Assembly (NCBI GenBank): GCA_945861575.1
Contig: CAMAVD010000004.1
Coordinates: forward strand, 1-64,000
From: Akkermansia muciniphila
GTDB taxonomy: Bacteria > Verrucomicrobiota > Verrucomicrobiia > Limisphaerales > UBA11320
Length of the DNA stretch: 64,000 bases
Direction: 5' to 3'
Numbering within the stretch: the first letter of the stretch is position 1; each line of letters starts with the position of its first letter. Made by a program: the position numbers and the translations under genes. A model generated the notes under the pieces. The model was given only the letters and a program-made list of their open reading frames with translations, was not told the origin of the DNA and did not search any database. This document shows, piece by piece, positions 45,179-53,090 of the stretch.

Positions 45179-46321
45179 CTAGCTTTCTATGCCGACCGCT
45201 TGTTGCAGGCTATTCAGGCCTGCGTCCGCCAGACGTTGCTGCAGGCCAACGACGATTTCGCGCGCGAGTGTCGGGCCCTCATACACCATGCCGCTATAGA
45301 TCTGCACGAGAGAGGCTCCAGCGGTGATCTTCTCCCAGGCGTCCTTGGCGCTGAAGATGCCTCCCACTCCAATGATCGGCAGTCGTCCGCGGGTGGATCG
45401 ATGCAGATGCCGAATGATCTCGGTGCTTCGCGCACGAAGAGGGCGGCCACTTAAACCGCCGGATTCTGCATAGATCTTCTGCCACTCAGAGTCGGCGTTT
45501 TCTGGGCGGGCTAGGGTGGTGTTGGTGGCCACGATGCCCGCCAGCCCGCAGGGCTCCGCGAGTTGGAGGATGTCATCGAGGGCTCCGAAGGTTAGATCCG
45601 GTGCGATCTTCACCAGGACGGGCTTGGACTTTATGGCGCGTCGATCGGTGCCCATTTGCTGCCCCGCTGCAAGGGCACAAGCCTGATTGTCGCTCTGCAA
45701 GCGCATCAAGATCTCTCGCAGAGAATCGGCATCCTGGAGGCGGCGCAGGTTTGGGGTGTTGGGAGAACTCACGTTGACTACAAAAAAGTCGGCCAATGGC
45801 CAGAGGGTGCGAAACGAGAAACTGTAGTCATCGGCTGCCTCCTCAAGGGGGGTGACCTTCGACTTACCTAGATTGATGCCCACGGGATGGACGGGCCAGC
45901 GCCGCAGATCTCGCCAGGTTTGCAAAGTCTTTGCCAGCGCCTCGGCTCCTGGATTATTGAACCCCATCCTATTGATCAGCGCTTCGTCGGGTGGGATTCG
46001 GAACATTCGCGGGGTGGGGTTCCCTGATTGTCCATGCCGTGTTACTCCACCCAGCTCGCTGAACCCAAAGCCAAACGACGGCCAGATAGGCGCAGCAACG
46101 GCGTGTTTGTCCATGCCGGCAGCCAAGCCGACGGGATTGGGGAAGCGGAGCCCCCAAAGCTCCATAGGGAGTTCGGGTGCTTGGCAAAAGCTTGCCGCGA
46201 GCTCACAGCCCAGATCGGAGCGGCTCATCCATGCCAAGGCCGCGAGCGTCTGGTTATGAATCTCTTCCGAACCCCGTGTGAAAAGCACGGGCCTGATGAA
46301 AGTCTTATAAAGCCAACCCAC
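45179..46321 (-). CDS. pyrD: Dihydroorotate dehydrogenase (quinone), class 2
   Basis: PyrD oxidises dihydroorotate to orotate at the inner membrane with a quinone acceptor. The 380 residues have the class 2 N-terminal membrane-binding helices (MGWLYKTFIRPVLFTRGSEE, IHNQTLAALAWMSR), then LRFPNPVGLAAGMDKHAVAA, LINRMGFNNPGAEALAKTLQ, the active-site NVSSPNTPNLR with its catalytic Ser, VLVKIAPDLTFGALDD, IVATNTT, and SGGLSGRPLRARSTEIIRHL. It converges with the LysR gene across a 12-base gap. Confidence 0.96.
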   Translation of the reverse strand: MGWLYKTFIRPVLFTRGSEEIHNQTLAALAWMSRSDLGCELAASFCQAPELPMELWGLRFPNPVGLAAGMDKHAVAAPIWPSFGFGFSELGGVTRHGQSGNPTPRMFRIPPDEALINRMGFNNPGAEALAKTLQTWRDLRRWPVHPVGINLGKSKVTPLEEAADDYSFSFRTLWPLADFFVVNVSSPNTPNLRRLQDADSLREILMRLQSDNQACALAAGQQMGTDRRAIKSKPVLVKIAPDLTFGALDDILQLAEPCGLAGIVATNTTLARPENADSEWQKIYAESGGLSGRPLRARSTEIIRHLHRSTRGRLPIIGVGGIFSAKDAWEKITAGASLVQIYSGMVYEGPTLAREIVVGLQQRLADAGLNSLQQAVGIES

Positions 46322-46429
46322 GACTCAAGCAAAACGGGAAACGCTCCAGAATTCAGCACAAATCCGCAGGCGTCGTAGTCCTCACCTGCCCAGATGGATC
46401 AATAATAGCCATGAGATGATCACAAACGT

Positions 46430-47155
46430 TCAGCTGGGTTTCCCGAAGGATCGCATCATAAAGTCCGTGGAAGGCCCCGAATCACCGAGGGATAAGACGC
46501 GATCGGCCAGCTCATTCAACGCCCGCCTTGCCTGCTCGAAATGGTGGGACAGGTTATCAAAGACCTCCGAGACATGATATCTCTCCGCCAAGCGATGATG
46601 GCTGGCTTCCCTAAAGCTGGAGCGACCTAACGCTGCGTAGTATCGAAGGTCTGGAAATCCCCGTGTTTCAGCGCGGTGTCGGATTCGATCCGGAAAGAGC
46701 CCAGTCATGAACAAGGACTGATTTCCCATGTGTGCTCGAAGTTCAAAGCGGGTTCTTTCGTCCGCCTGATCGAGCGCACTGACCATCTCGTAGAAGTATT
46801 CCAGTGGGCGTCCGTCGCCGCCAACTGCGGCCAATTGACGCTCCTGGCGGGCGTATTCGGTCAAGAGTTCAGCAAGGTAGTCCGCGACCTCTCGCTCCTG
46901 GATCCCCGCCCGTCGCAGGGCATTGCGAACCAATATGTAAAAGTAGAAATGGAGGGAGGTTCGGAGGCAGAGCCTGGATTCCAGAAGTGAATGGAGAAGC
47001 GCTTCGGAGTCCAGGAGCAGATCGCGCGAGGATTCGTCGGCAAGAAGTTCCGTGAGGAACCCCTTCTCTGAGGGCTTCTTGCCCAGCACCTCCTGAATAA
47101 ACGCGATGTCCTCGGCAGTGAACTGCACCCTGCAGTTCGGTGTGATCACCTTCAT
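46430..47155 (-). CDS. Conserved-looking protein of unknown function
   Basis: I do not recognise this 241-residue protein. It is soluble, mostly helical, with repeated acidic/basic segments: VQFTAEDIAFIQEVLGKKPS, LLADESSRDLLLDSEALLHS, LHFYFYILVRNALRRAGIQE, REVADYLAELLTEYARQERQ, GFPDLRYYAALGRSSFREAS and HHRLAERYHVSEVFDNLSHH. No signal peptide, membrane helix or catalytic motif is visible. The start MKVITPNCRVQF at 47155 is preferred; the frame from 47206 adds 17 residues. It is upstream of pyrD on the same strand with a 108-base gap and divergent from the rhomboid gene. Confidence 0.55.
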   Translation of the reverse strand: MKVITPNCRVQFTAEDIAFIQEVLGKKPSEKGFLTELLADESSRDLLLDSEALLHSLLESRLCLRTSLHFYFYILVRNALRRAGIQEREVADYLAELLTEYARQERQLAAVGGDGRPLEYFYEMVSALDQADERTRFELRAHMGNQSLFMTGLFPDRIRHRAETRGFPDLRYYAALGRSSFREASHHRLAERYHVSEVFDNLSHHFEQARRALNELADRVLSLGDSGPSTDFMMRSFGKPS

Positions 47156-47342
47156 ATGCGACTCGTTCCTATGACGAGCAGAGCCCGGCCGCTCCGAAGC
47201 CGTCATCCAGGCTTGCTCTTCACAAACTACAAACTGCGAAGCAGGTTCAGTTCCACTCTCCGTGGTCTAAGAATCTACACTGGCCAGCCTCACGCACATT
47301 ACTACACAGTAGAGGGTAATTCAACTGACCTCGCAGGCCTCC

Positions 47343-47380
47343 AGACGATCCCTAAGGGGATAGCTCAGCACAAAACGGCT
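47343..47380 (+). repeat. Dispersed intergenic repeat, family B, copy 2
   Basis: It matches 16785-16822 over GGGGATAGCTCAGCACAAAA and flanking bases. It lies in the 342-base stretch 47156-47497 between the divergent unknown gene and rhomboid gene. That stretch stays open in the rhomboid frame but shows no conserved protein features, so I treat it as non-coding. Confidence 0.45.
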
Positions 47381-47497
47381 CCAGAGCCAGCCTCTCGGAA
47401 CAAAAAGTGGCGAGAGCGAAGCGGAGGTCTTACCTTAGCTGGCATTCACACGACGCCTGACAAAAGAGCCGAGCAATCGCCAGATCCATCGACCCGG

Positions 47498-48364
47498 ATG
47501 GCGGCCTATGGGCCCCTGCAGCGAGTGATGGAATTGAGCTTGGTGCTGGCCAGCCAGAATATTCAGGCGATGGTCGTGCCTACGCCTGACCGTGAGCTGG
47601 CTGAACTCCGTGTGGCTGACAAGGATGAGGACGCCGCCTTAGAGCATTTGCGCGAGTATCACCGCGAGAACCGGCATCGCCGCTGGCAGCACACGCTGCC
47701 AGGTCGTGCGGCTATCTTTGATGCGCAAAGCCTCACCTGGGCTGCCCTATTGCTGGTCTGTTACTTTTTCCAAACCCACGGTACCATTCCTTTCCGTGCT
47801 CAGGGGGACTTCAACTCGGATTTGCTGCGAGCAGGCGAGATTTGGCGTGCGGTGACTGCGCTGTTTCTCCACGCGGATCTGGGTCACCTTATCTCCAATC
47901 TCACCACGGGTATTGTGTTTCTCGGAATCGCGATGGCGGAATATGGCGCGGGCAGCGCCCTGCTGGCTTCAACGGCCGCTGGAGCATTCGCCAACCTTGC
48001 TGCACTCCTCTTTCGTGCAGCCCCCTACCACGGGTTGGGAGCCTCCGGGATGGTTCTGGCCGCGCTGGGATTGGTCGCAGTGCGGACGTTTCGGATTCGT
48101 GATTGGGCTCGGTCACGTGAGCTGACGATGGCTCGAGGCCTCCTGGCCGCCATGTTCCTCTTCATTCTCCACGGATTCAACCCAGCCTCGGATGTGCTGG
48201 TGCACAGTTTGGGCTTTGTGTTTGGAATTATCCTCGGGCTGATCCTGCAGCCGGTGGCGGAGTCGCAGGCACGTCAGGCACGCTGGGATAGAATCGGGAA
48301 AACCGTATTTCTGATTCTCTTCGCGGGGTGCTGGTACGCAGCTCTCCATCCCAAAGGCGCCTGA
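47498..48364 (+). CDS. Rhomboid-family intramembrane serine protease
   Basis: The 288-residue product has a short cytosolic N-terminal part (QRVMELSLVLASQNIQAMVV, DKDEDAALEHLREYHRENR) typical of a group of bacterial rhomboids, then six or seven membrane helices. Catalytic features are present: WRAVTALFLHADLGHLISNL (His and Asn of the oxyanion area), the nucleophile Ser in YHGLGASGMVLAALG, and the catalytic His in DVLVHSLGFVFGIILG. Rhomboids cut membrane proteins within the bilayer; the substrate is unknown. I start at ATG 47498; the frame extends to 47156 but the added part has no family features and contains a dispersed repeat. Confidence 0.82.
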   Translation: MAAYGPLQRVMELSLVLASQNIQAMVVPTPDRELAELRVADKDEDAALEHLREYHRENRHRRWQHTLPGRAAIFDAQSLTWAALLLVCYFFQTHGTIPFRAQGDFNSDLLRAGEIWRAVTALFLHADLGHLISNLTTGIVFLGIAMAEYGAGSALLASTAAGAFANLAALLFRAAPYHGLGASGMVLAALGLVAVRTFRIRDWARSRELTMARGLLAAMFLFILHGFNPASDVLVHSLGFVFGIILGLILQPVAESQARQARWDRIGKTVFLILFAGCWYAALHPKGA

Positions 48365-48395
48365 GAGGGGCCTCTCTCATTGTTGCTGGGCGGGT

Positions 48396-50033
48396 TTACT
48401 CGGCCTGGACAGGGGTCTGTCTCAGCCGTAGTGAGCTCAGATCGAACCACGCGTCGCCCGCGCTCGCGCGGAGCTCGCAGAGCAGATCTGCTACGCCTTG
48501 CCCATCCCAGTTAAACTCGACTGTTAGGCGTGTCCAATCCACATCCCCGCTCAGGCTGATCGCGCTCCGCTCCTCCCTGCCGGCAAGTCGCAGGCCTGCA
48601 CCTTGTCGCTCTCCGAAAGGAAGGGGTCTCACGCCTGACGTTCGTACCTCCGCCGTGAACTCGTAGTGTCCGGGGGGTAGACGCAGCTGCGTACGCCATG
48701 AGGCGCTCGTCTTCGGACCCGCTTGTATGTGGAGAGTCATCTCGCGTTGATGGGCCTCCACGCGGCCTAGGGATCCCCCGTCGGGAGGGTTCCGTGGCGT
48801 CCAGTCACGCAGCTCCATTGTCCCACCGCTGAAGGCGGGGAGAGTGGCCTGGTCGGCGGCGAGTTGGCTCTGCAGGCTTTCCCGTCGCTTCACCAGGTTG
48901 CCTTGCAGACGACGACTGGCTTCCTGAAAGGCCTCCCTTTCTTCTCTCTGCACCGAATCCTCAAGTTTGGCCCTTTGTCGATCCAGTCCCTCCAAAAGGG
49001 GAGTCATCGACCCCATGCTGGAAAGAAGCTCGATGAATCGATTTCGATAGCGAACCTCTAAGGCGGGAACTTTCATCAGGGATCGAGCAGCCAGGCCCGC
49101 CATCTCGGGCTTCCAGACCAGATCCGGTGTGCCGAAAAGAACATCCATGCCTTGTGGGACGAAGCTGAATTGCTTCGTGCGAGGGGCGTAGCAGAGGCGA
49201 AAATTGTTTCGGGCAAGGCAGTATCCGTCGCGATGTCCGGTGATGACCTCGAGAGCCATAAACGTCATGAACTTATCCACATCCATCCAACGCTCGGTCA
49301 GTTCCAGGCGCTTCGACACGCTGGATTCCTGCAGGGCCTGCGCTAGCAGCGCGGGAGTGGGCCAGCCCTGTGGAAGACGACGCGGTCTGGAGTCTAACTG
49401 CTCGTCAAGATCGTGTCCGATCCCAGGTTCGTAGACGACGCAGTTTGGATCGTCGAATGTCCGTCGTAGAAAGTCCTCGGTCATTCCTTCCTTGAGAACG
49501 AAAAGTCCCAGCGAACGCCCGTTCAGCGTGACTCGGGCATGTGCCACACGCGGCGCAGGTTGCCCTGCGGCACGGAACACTTCCGATCCAACCCACTCGT
49601 TGAGATAGCTGGGGTCTTCTACCGAGTTGTTCAGGTGAAACTTTAGCAGGCCATGAAAACGGGGTGACGATGCGGTCCCCTCAAAGGAGAGGGTGAGCGA
49701 TGGCTTCTCGTCGAGAGTGCGAAGGCTGCCTCGTCGTCCTTTGACATGTAGCGAGGCTCTCCCGACATAGGACGAGCTGCAGCGCACGCGAGCAGGGACA
49801 TCTGAACGAGGCTTGGAGCGCAAACGCTCCATGTCCAGGGTGGAAACCATGAGCTGAATCTCGGAAACCTCCACCGACTCGAAAAGATCTACTCCGGCGG
49901 CTGCCCGGGCCGCCGCCGGGTGCATCAGATTAAACCCGAGAGCGAGTAGCAGGGTGAGGGGCCGCCAAGGCCGGGAACTCGGGCGAGATTTCCCTTTCCA
50001 CGGAGCATGGGTGGCAACGCGGATCATAGGCAT
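48396..50033 (-). CDS. CotH kinase family protein, exported
   Basis: The 545 residues begin with a signal/anchor (RPLTLLLALGFNLMHPAAAR) followed by the CotH-type protein-kinase-like fold: ARVRCSSSYVGRASLHVKGR, KFHLNNSVEDPSYLNEWVGS, RVAHARVTLNGRSLGLFVLK, EGMTEDFLRRTF, VDKFMTFMALEVITGHRDGY, NNFRLCYAPRTKQFSFVPQG and MDVLFG. CotH of Bacillus phosphorylates spore-coat proteins; exported bacterial homologues may modify surface proteins. A helical linker and a C-terminal beta-sandwich (ASWRTQLRLPPGHYEFTAEV) could bind carbohydrate. It lies 65 bases from the DUF4912 gene on the same strand. Confidence 0.85.
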   Translation of the reverse strand: MPMIRVATHAPWKGKSRPSSRPWRPLTLLLALGFNLMHPAAARAAAGVDLFESVEVSEIQLMVSTLDMERLRSKPRSDVPARVRCSSSYVGRASLHVKGRRGSLRTLDEKPSLTLSFEGTASSPRFHGLLKFHLNNSVEDPSYLNEWVGSEVFRAAGQPAPRVAHARVTLNGRSLGLFVLKEGMTEDFLRRTFDDPNCVVYEPGIGHDLDEQLDSRPRRLPQGWPTPALLAQALQESSVSKRLELTERWMDVDKFMTFMALEVITGHRDGYCLARNNFRLCYAPRTKQFSFVPQGMDVLFGTPDLVWKPEMAGLAARSLMKVPALEVRYRNRFIELLSSMGSMTPLLEGLDRQRAKLEDSVQREEREAFQEASRRLQGNLVKRRESLQSQLAADQATLPAFSGGTMELRDWTPRNPPDGGSLGRVEAHQREMTLHIQAGPKTSASWRTQLRLPPGHYEFTAEVRTSGVRPLPFGERQGAGLRLAGREERSAISLSGDVDWTRLTVEFNWDGQGVADLLCELRASAGDAWFDLSSLRLRQTPVQAE

Positions 50034-50098
50034 TCGAGCCTTGGGCAGTCTGGACGATGGCCCTGCAAACGGCCGATAGACAGGGGCCTGGCAGTTGA

Positions 50099-51367
50099 TT
50101 AACGGATGTTTTCGACCCGGGGCGGCCGGAGGGCGGCGTCCTGAGGATGTTTTCCGACCTCGCCAGCATAGCTCGTCTGGCGGCTGAACTTGAGTTCAGC
50201 GCTGCGCGCATCGGTTTTGTCCGACGAGACCGCGACGGCTGGCAGATCGAAATGGCCGTCGGGCAGGGCGAAGCGATAGCTGAAGCTCCCGTCGGATCGG
50301 AGCTTGATCACGCGTCCCCCGATCGTGACCTGTGCGTCTGGCTCCGTCGCTCCATAGATGATCAACTCTGCGTTCACGTTGAACCAGAAGCCTTTGCGCC
50401 GGTCCCCGGATGCACCGCCGAAAGGGCTGGATAGGCTGGAAACCCCCAAGCTGCTGGGGAGCTCGGGCAGGGAGTGAGAAAACTGCGCGGCCGCTGCGGA
50501 GGAGAGTTCTTTGGCCATCTGACCTCGGATAAGTTCGGTGATCTCCAGCGAACCGATCCAGACGCGTCGGACCTCGTCAATGGAGAGCATCTCGGCCAGA
50601 GCGCGATCTTGCTCAGGCGTCCAAGGGGCTCCTGCCACGGTGGCATCCGAAGGAAGCGAGGGATGGCCAGACTCTCGAAGATCGTGAAGGGTCTCGGACA
50701 AGGCCTCATGCTGGCGAGCAGCGCTCTTTACGAAGGACACGAGCTGCCTAACAGAGACTTCCGTAGTGAGTGTGGCGAAGCGCGCGGAGCGGTCGTCTGA
50801 AACGGTCTCAGGAGGTGTGAGAGTGGCTTCGGAGACGGTGACACGTGTCCAGCGACGCTGGCCGGAATAGTAGCCGAGTTCGGAGAGAAATCGGGTGCTG
50901 CCTCGACCGACATGGATAAACCAATGTCGAGACTCTGGATGCACGTGGATCTCGGCGAATGGAGTGTCCTCGATGGCTTCCTTGTGTACCCGAAGCACCA
51001 GATGTTTGTCGATCGACTTGGCGTTGCACTCTCGCAGCTGTTCCGAGGTGAAATCCCAATGCGCATAGAGCCAGTGGGGGTCTCGAGCGATCAGCAGCAG
51101 CTTGCGCGTGCCATAGGCTTCAGGAAGGGCTTGACTGAGCACGTCCGCCGGGGCGCCCAGGGAGTGTGTGCCGAGGGAGAAACGTTCTCCAGGCCCGCTG
51201 CGATCCTCTTGGGGTGGGGCGTCTCCTTCCAGGAGGATGGAGGGGATCTCCAGGATCTCCTTGCGAGCTGGGGCAGGTTTGACCAGGGGCTTCCTCCCGG
51301 AAGTGGAGGCTTTACTGGAACCGGCCTTGGTTGGCGTAGAGGATTTCTTGGATCGATCAGATTTCAT
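50099..51367 (-). CDS. DUF4912 domain protein
   Basis: The 422-residue product has a Lys/Ser/Pro-rich N-terminal stretch (about 60 residues), then the DUF4912 core: LPEAYGTRKLLLIARDPHWL, YAHWDFTSEQLRECN, HVHPESRHWFIHVGRGSTRF, LSELGYYSGQRRWTRVTVSE. After a helical section comes a beta-rich module (FWFNVNAELIIYGATEPDAQ, VTIGGRVIKLRSDGSFSYRF) resembling an Ig-like surface domain. DUF4912 has no established function; it often occurs near glycogen or polysaccharide genes in other phyla (general knowledge, not seen here). It precedes the CotH gene on the same strand. Confidence 0.8.
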   Translation of the reverse strand: MKSDRSKKSSTPTKAGSSKASTSGRKPLVKPAPARKEILEIPSILLEGDAPPQEDRSGPGERFSLGTHSLGAPADVLSQALPEAYGTRKLLLIARDPHWLYAHWDFTSEQLRECNAKSIDKHLVLRVHKEAIEDTPFAEIHVHPESRHWFIHVGRGSTRFLSELGYYSGQRRWTRVTVSEATLTPPETVSDDRSARFATLTTEVSVRQLVSFVKSAARQHEALSETLHDLRESGHPSLPSDATVAGAPWTPEQDRALAEMLSIDEVRRVWIGSLEITELIRGQMAKELSSAAAAQFSHSLPELPSSLGVSSLSSPFGGASGDRRKGFWFNVNAELIIYGATEPDAQVTIGGRVIKLRSDGSFSYRFALPDGHFDLPAVAVSSDKTDARSAELKFSRQTSYAGEVGKHPQDAALRPPRVENIR

Positions 51368-51632
51368 ACGTGCGGCGGTGGTGAGCTGGCTGGTAGCGCC
51401 TTCTGGAGGCTGACCTTACCGATCCAGTTCCAGGCCGTGCAACGAGAAACTCCAAACACCAGCATGTATTACGGCAGTTTCTGCCGTTCCATTAGAACCT
51501 ACCTCCTCGGGTTCCGGCCCCTGGGCGCCTGGGGGGAATGCGACGCGACCAAAGGGGAGTGCTGGAAGCTACCGTTCTCCGTCCTGTTCTCCAGCGTTGA
51601 GCCCCCGCCGGGTTTGGTTCAGGATACATCCC
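51368..51632. promoter_or_regulatory. Divergent upstream region (DUF4912 gene / miaB)
   Basis: This 265-base gap must hold the promoters for both the leftward DUF4912-CotH unit and the rightward miaB gene. An AGGA nine bases before the miaB ATG at 51633 is a good ribosome site. GGCAGTTTCTGCC at 51474-51486 is a short palindrome. No -35/-10 pair can be named with confidence. Confidence 0.3.
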
Positions 51633-52991
51633 ATGCCGAGTGTTTACATCAAGACGTACGGCTGCCAGATGAATGAGCGCGACTCCGAACAGGTCGCCGC
51701 ACAGCTGGTGGCCAAAGGGTATCTCCTTGCCACCTCCGAGGCGGATGCGGACGTGATCCTCCTAAACACGTGCAGTGTGCGAGACATGGCGGAACAGAAA
51801 GCCATCGGGAAGATGCAGAACCTTGCTGCGGACGTCCGGAAGAACCGTCCGGATGTCGTACTCGGCTTCATGGGCTGCATGGCACAAAGCCGCGGTCGTG
51901 AGCTGATCGACAAGCTTCCCGATGTCGACCTGGTGCTTGGCACTCAGAAGTTCCACCGCGCCGCGGATTATATTGATGATCTGCTGCACGGCCGACGTGA
52001 GCACGTGGTGGATGTCGACGCGGAGCCGGGGAGCCAGTCCACCATTCGGGAGCATCTCCTGAACGGTGTTGGGGATGAGCGGTCGGTGACCGCTTTTGTC
52101 AGTATCATGCAGGGCTGCAATCAACACTGCACCTTCTGTATCGTGCCAAGCACCCGAGGTGAGGAGCGCAGCAGAACCATTCCTGACATTGTTAAGGAAT
52201 GCAGGGAACTTGTGTCCCGAGGCGTGCGAGAGATCACCCTGCTGGGGCAGATTGTGACGAGCTTCGGTCGCCGGGATATCCCTGTGCAGAATGGCCGGTC
52301 CGCCTTCGTCCAGCTGTTGGACGCCGTGCACGACGTGGATGGCCTGGAGCGCATCCGCTTTACTTCCCCGCATCCCAAGGGGTATGGGGACGATCTGGTG
52401 GAGGCCTATGGTCGGCTGCCGAAGCTGGTGGAGAGCGCCCATATCCCCGTGCAGAGCGGGAGCAACCGCCTTCTCAAAGCCATGCACCGCGGCTACACGC
52501 GCGAACGTTTCTTGGAGATCATCGGCAAGCTGCGCTCGGTGAAGCCGAACATGGGCATTACCACTGATATCATCGTCGGGTTTCCGGGTGAGACGGAACA
52601 GGAGTATCTGGAGACGGAATCTCTGGTTCGGGAAGCGGCCTTTGACAACGCCTACATCTTTCGCTACTCGCCTCGTCGCGACACACCCGCGGCCACCTTG
52701 CCCGATCAGCTAACGGACGAAGTGAAAGAGGATCGCAATCAGCGCTTGCTTGCGCTCATCAACGACGTCTCTGGACGGCGCTACGAGGCTTGCGTGGGAC
52801 ATCTCATGGACATCCTTGTGGAAGGCCCAAGCAAGCGGAATGCTGCCCGAATGATGGGTCGATCCCGCTGCAACCGCATCGTGGTGTTCGATGGTTCCGA
52901 GCGTCACCGCGGGGAGCTGATGAACGTGCGCATCACCCGAGCTGGATCGTTCACTCTGTATGGGGATCCGGCCGTGATCGGGATGGATTAA
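51633..52991 (+). CDS. miaB: tRNA-2-methylthio-N6-dimethylallyladenosine synthase
   Basis: MiaB is a radical-SAM methylthiotransferase that modifies A37 of tRNAs reading UNN codons. The 452 residues have the N-terminal UPF0004 domain with its three cluster cysteines in VYIKTYGCQMNERDSEQVAA, LLNTCSVRDMAEQKAIGKMQ and LGFMGCMAQSRGRELI. The radical-SAM motif is CNQHCTFCIVPSTRGEERSR, and the TRAM domain is at the end (GHLMDILVEGPSKRNAARMM). AHIPVQSGSNRLLKAMHRGY and GITTDIIVGFPGETEQEYLE are also typical. ATG 51633 is supported by the upstream AGGA; the frame to 51597 is not conserved. Confidence 0.96.
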   Translation: MPSVYIKTYGCQMNERDSEQVAAQLVAKGYLLATSEADADVILLNTCSVRDMAEQKAIGKMQNLAADVRKNRPDVVLGFMGCMAQSRGRELIDKLPDVDLVLGTQKFHRAADYIDDLLHGRREHVVDVDAEPGSQSTIREHLLNGVGDERSVTAFVSIMQGCNQHCTFCIVPSTRGEERSRTIPDIVKECRELVSRGVREITLLGQIVTSFGRRDIPVQNGRSAFVQLLDAVHDVDGLERIRFTSPHPKGYGDDLVEAYGRLPKLVESAHIPVQSGSNRLLKAMHRGYTRERFLEIIGKLRSVKPNMGITTDIIVGFPGETEQEYLETESLVREAAFDNAYIFRYSPRRDTPAATLPDQLTDEVKEDRNQRLLALINDVSGRRYEACVGHLMDILVEGPSKRNAARMMGRSRCNRIVVFDGSERHRGELMNVRITRAGSFTLYGDPAVIGMD

Positions 52992-53090
52992 GGAAGTACG
53001 ATTACGAGGTGCTGAGATGTGCACATTAACGAAGAGGGCTCCGTATCGGCCTTGACTCCGGCCCACTTCTCCCCGGGTAATGAAGAACTG

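Noticed and set aside
47156-47497. N-terminal extension of the rhomboid protein by 114 residues
   Set aside because: The residues look unconstrained, include a dispersed repeat also found at 16.8 kb, and precede the first family-like sequence; ATG 47498 is the better start.
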